Both the position numbers and the translations under genes were made by a program. Source: Rhodospirillales bacterium (GTDB lineage: Bacteria; Pseudomonadota; Alphaproteobacteria; Rhodospirillales; JAPHTL01). From it: a stretch of 5,197 nucleotides of DNA. The DNA is taken from the NCBI GenBank assembly GCA_026193355.1, contig JAPHTL010000142.1, positions 1-5,197 on the forward strand, given 5' to 3'. Position 1 is the stretch's first letter. The number at the start of each line of letters is the position of its first letter. Positions 4,298-5,197 of this stretch are shown here, piece by piece. A model generated the notes under the pieces. That model was not told the origin of the DNA, made no database searches, and was given only the letters and a program-made list of their open reading frames with translations.

Positions 4298-5197
4298 ATT
4301 TCCTCGGCAAGGCTCTACCCGCCGTCAAGGTCAGCAGACCAAAACTAGACAACTACAACAAGTTCGGAATCAACCTGTTCCTTGCGGGCGTCTGCGAAGC
4401 CCTGTTGGTCGAACGCTCACTAAGCCGAAGGACCATGATTGCGGTTCTGAGCAGCAGCGTCGCGGTCCTCGGGATCAAGAAAAGCATCGCTGACACTTTC
4501 GCCGAAAGTTACGAAAGCTACCTGTTGGCGGACAAGCGGTACCTCCAGATGTTCGAAGCCGGACGTTATGCGATGCAGACGTTCCTCAAGGACCCGGACT
4601 CTTCGGCCCCCTTGCTTGAACAATCCTTGAACGAATGGAACAAACCAAAACAGCAGGAAGACGAGGCAAAGCCCATAACGGTCATGTTCACCGACATCGT
4701 TGGTTCGACGGACCTGACGCAGGAGCGCGGCGATGCCGTTGGGCAGAAAGTGGTCAGAACTCACAACCGGATCGTGCGCGAGGCGCTTAGCCGTTTTTCC
4801 GGACGGGAAATAAAACACACCGGCGACGGCATCATGGCTTCGTTCGAATCTCCGGCAAAAGCGGTCGAAGCCGCCAAAGTGATCCAGTCACAGGTCTATA
4901 CTCACAACTCTGTGGACAAGGACCTGCCGCTGCTCATCAGGATCGGTATCAATACGGGCAAGCCGATCATCGAGGAAAACGATTTATTCGGTTCGACGGT
5001 ACAACTTGCAGCAAGGCTTTGCTCCCACGCGGGTGACGATCAGATCGTCGTTTCCCAGATCGTACGCGATGCTTGCCCTGAAACGGACGACAAAATCGTT
5101 TTCCGTGATCTAGGCGATCAGATCTTGAAGGGCTTTCAGCAACCGCTTCCCCTGCACGAAGTCGTCTGGAAAACATCCGCGCAGGAGGCTGCGACGA
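4294..5197 (+). CDS. Class III adenylate/guanylate cyclase catalytic domain (C-terminal part, partial)
   Basis: Read from ATG 4294, this gives 301 codons still open at the right edge; in the same frame the coding sequence extends back to the C10 tract through an acidic linker (EEPEEVPSPEPEPEPQEEEK). The catalytic domain spans about residues 127-292 and would make cAMP or cGMP from ATP or GTP in the cytoplasm. The metal-binding Asp residues are D134 (FTDIVGST) and D178 (HTGDG). The purine-selecting pair is K174 and D230 (NDLFG), which favours ATP. The transition-state Arg is R241 (AARL), but the usual Asn at 237 is Gln (VQLAARL). The LKG motif is at 278-280. Residues 20-115 form an alpha-helical region of unknown role. 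The start at 4294 overlaps the upstream stop as ATGA but lacks a good ribosome-binding site. I think the native start is 3359 and the two entries are one gene; cyclase identity is secure. Confidence 0.85.
   Translation, partial: MNFLGKALPAVKVSRPKLDNYNKFGINLFLAGVCEALLVERSLSRRTMIAVLSSSVAVLGIKKSIADTFAESYESYLLADKRYLQMFEAGRYAMQTFLKDPDSSAPLLEQSLNEWNKPKQQEDEAKPITVMFTDIVGSTDLTQERGDAVGQKVVRTHNRIVREALSRFSGREIKHTGDGIMASFESPAKAVEAAKVIQSQVYTHNSVDKDLPLLIRIGINTGKPIIEENDLFGSTVQLAARLCSHAGDDQIVVSQIVRDACPETDDKIVFRDLGDQILKGFQQPLPLHEVVWKTSAQEAAT

Noticed and set aside
4035..4352. 105-codon minus-strand frame rich in Ser and Gly
   Set aside because: It is the mirror of the Pro/Glu-rich cyclase linker; the low-complexity composition is a by-product of that repeat-like coding sequence.

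Overview
The window is moderately GC-rich chromosomal DNA from a Gram-negative bacterium, most likely an alphaproteobacterium. The clues are a FadL-type outer-membrane porin, a frataxin homologue (CyaY) and a cysteine-free L31 ribosomal protein with the DIDSKSHPAWTG signature I associate with alphaproteobacteria. A Rhodospirillales-like origin is my guess from the overall gene style and cannot be proven from this sequence. There is no tRNA, rRNA, CRISPR array, insertion sequence or phage gene.

Layout, left to right. (1) 1-798, minus strand: the first 266 codons of a FadL/OmpP1/TodX-type outer-membrane transport protein, running off the left edge. (2) 799-1160: a 362-bp AT-richer divergent intergenic region with a likely promoter for the porin, overlapping AACTT half-sites and a striking 18-bp near-palindrome centred on CCATGG. 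(3) 1161-2342, plus strand: a 12-helix MFS drug/proton antiporter-type transporter of the TetA/DHA1 style. (4) 2370-2696, minus strand: cyaY, convergent with the MFS gene and separated from it by 27 bp. (5) 2697-2894: a divergent promoter region for cyaY and rpmE in which both promoters have a 17-bp spacer, plus several inverted repeats. (6) 2895-3119, plus strand: rpmE, followed by a clear rho-independent terminator. (7) 3182-3358: a promoter and a 5' leader holding two tiny ORFs stacked directly against the next gene. (8) 3359 to the right edge, plus strand: a two-helix membrane-anchored class III adenylate/guanylate cyclase, broken into two frames at a run of ten C residues (4145-4154).

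The most noteworthy item is the cyclase. Its N-terminal membrane module is in one frame, and its Pro/Glu-rich linker and catalytic domain are in another. The switch falls exactly at the C10 tract. One added C or two deleted C's restore a single protein of at least 613 residues, and the as-read stop codon overlaps an ATG (ATGA) that could start the catalytic half alone. This could be a sequencing error, a phase-variable (contingency) tract, or slippage and re-initiation. The remaining genes are ordinary: housekeeping iron-sulfur/iron handling (cyaY), a ribosomal protein (rpmE), and two transport proteins for hydrophobic compounds or drugs. I see no evidence for a multi-gene novel defence or mobile system.
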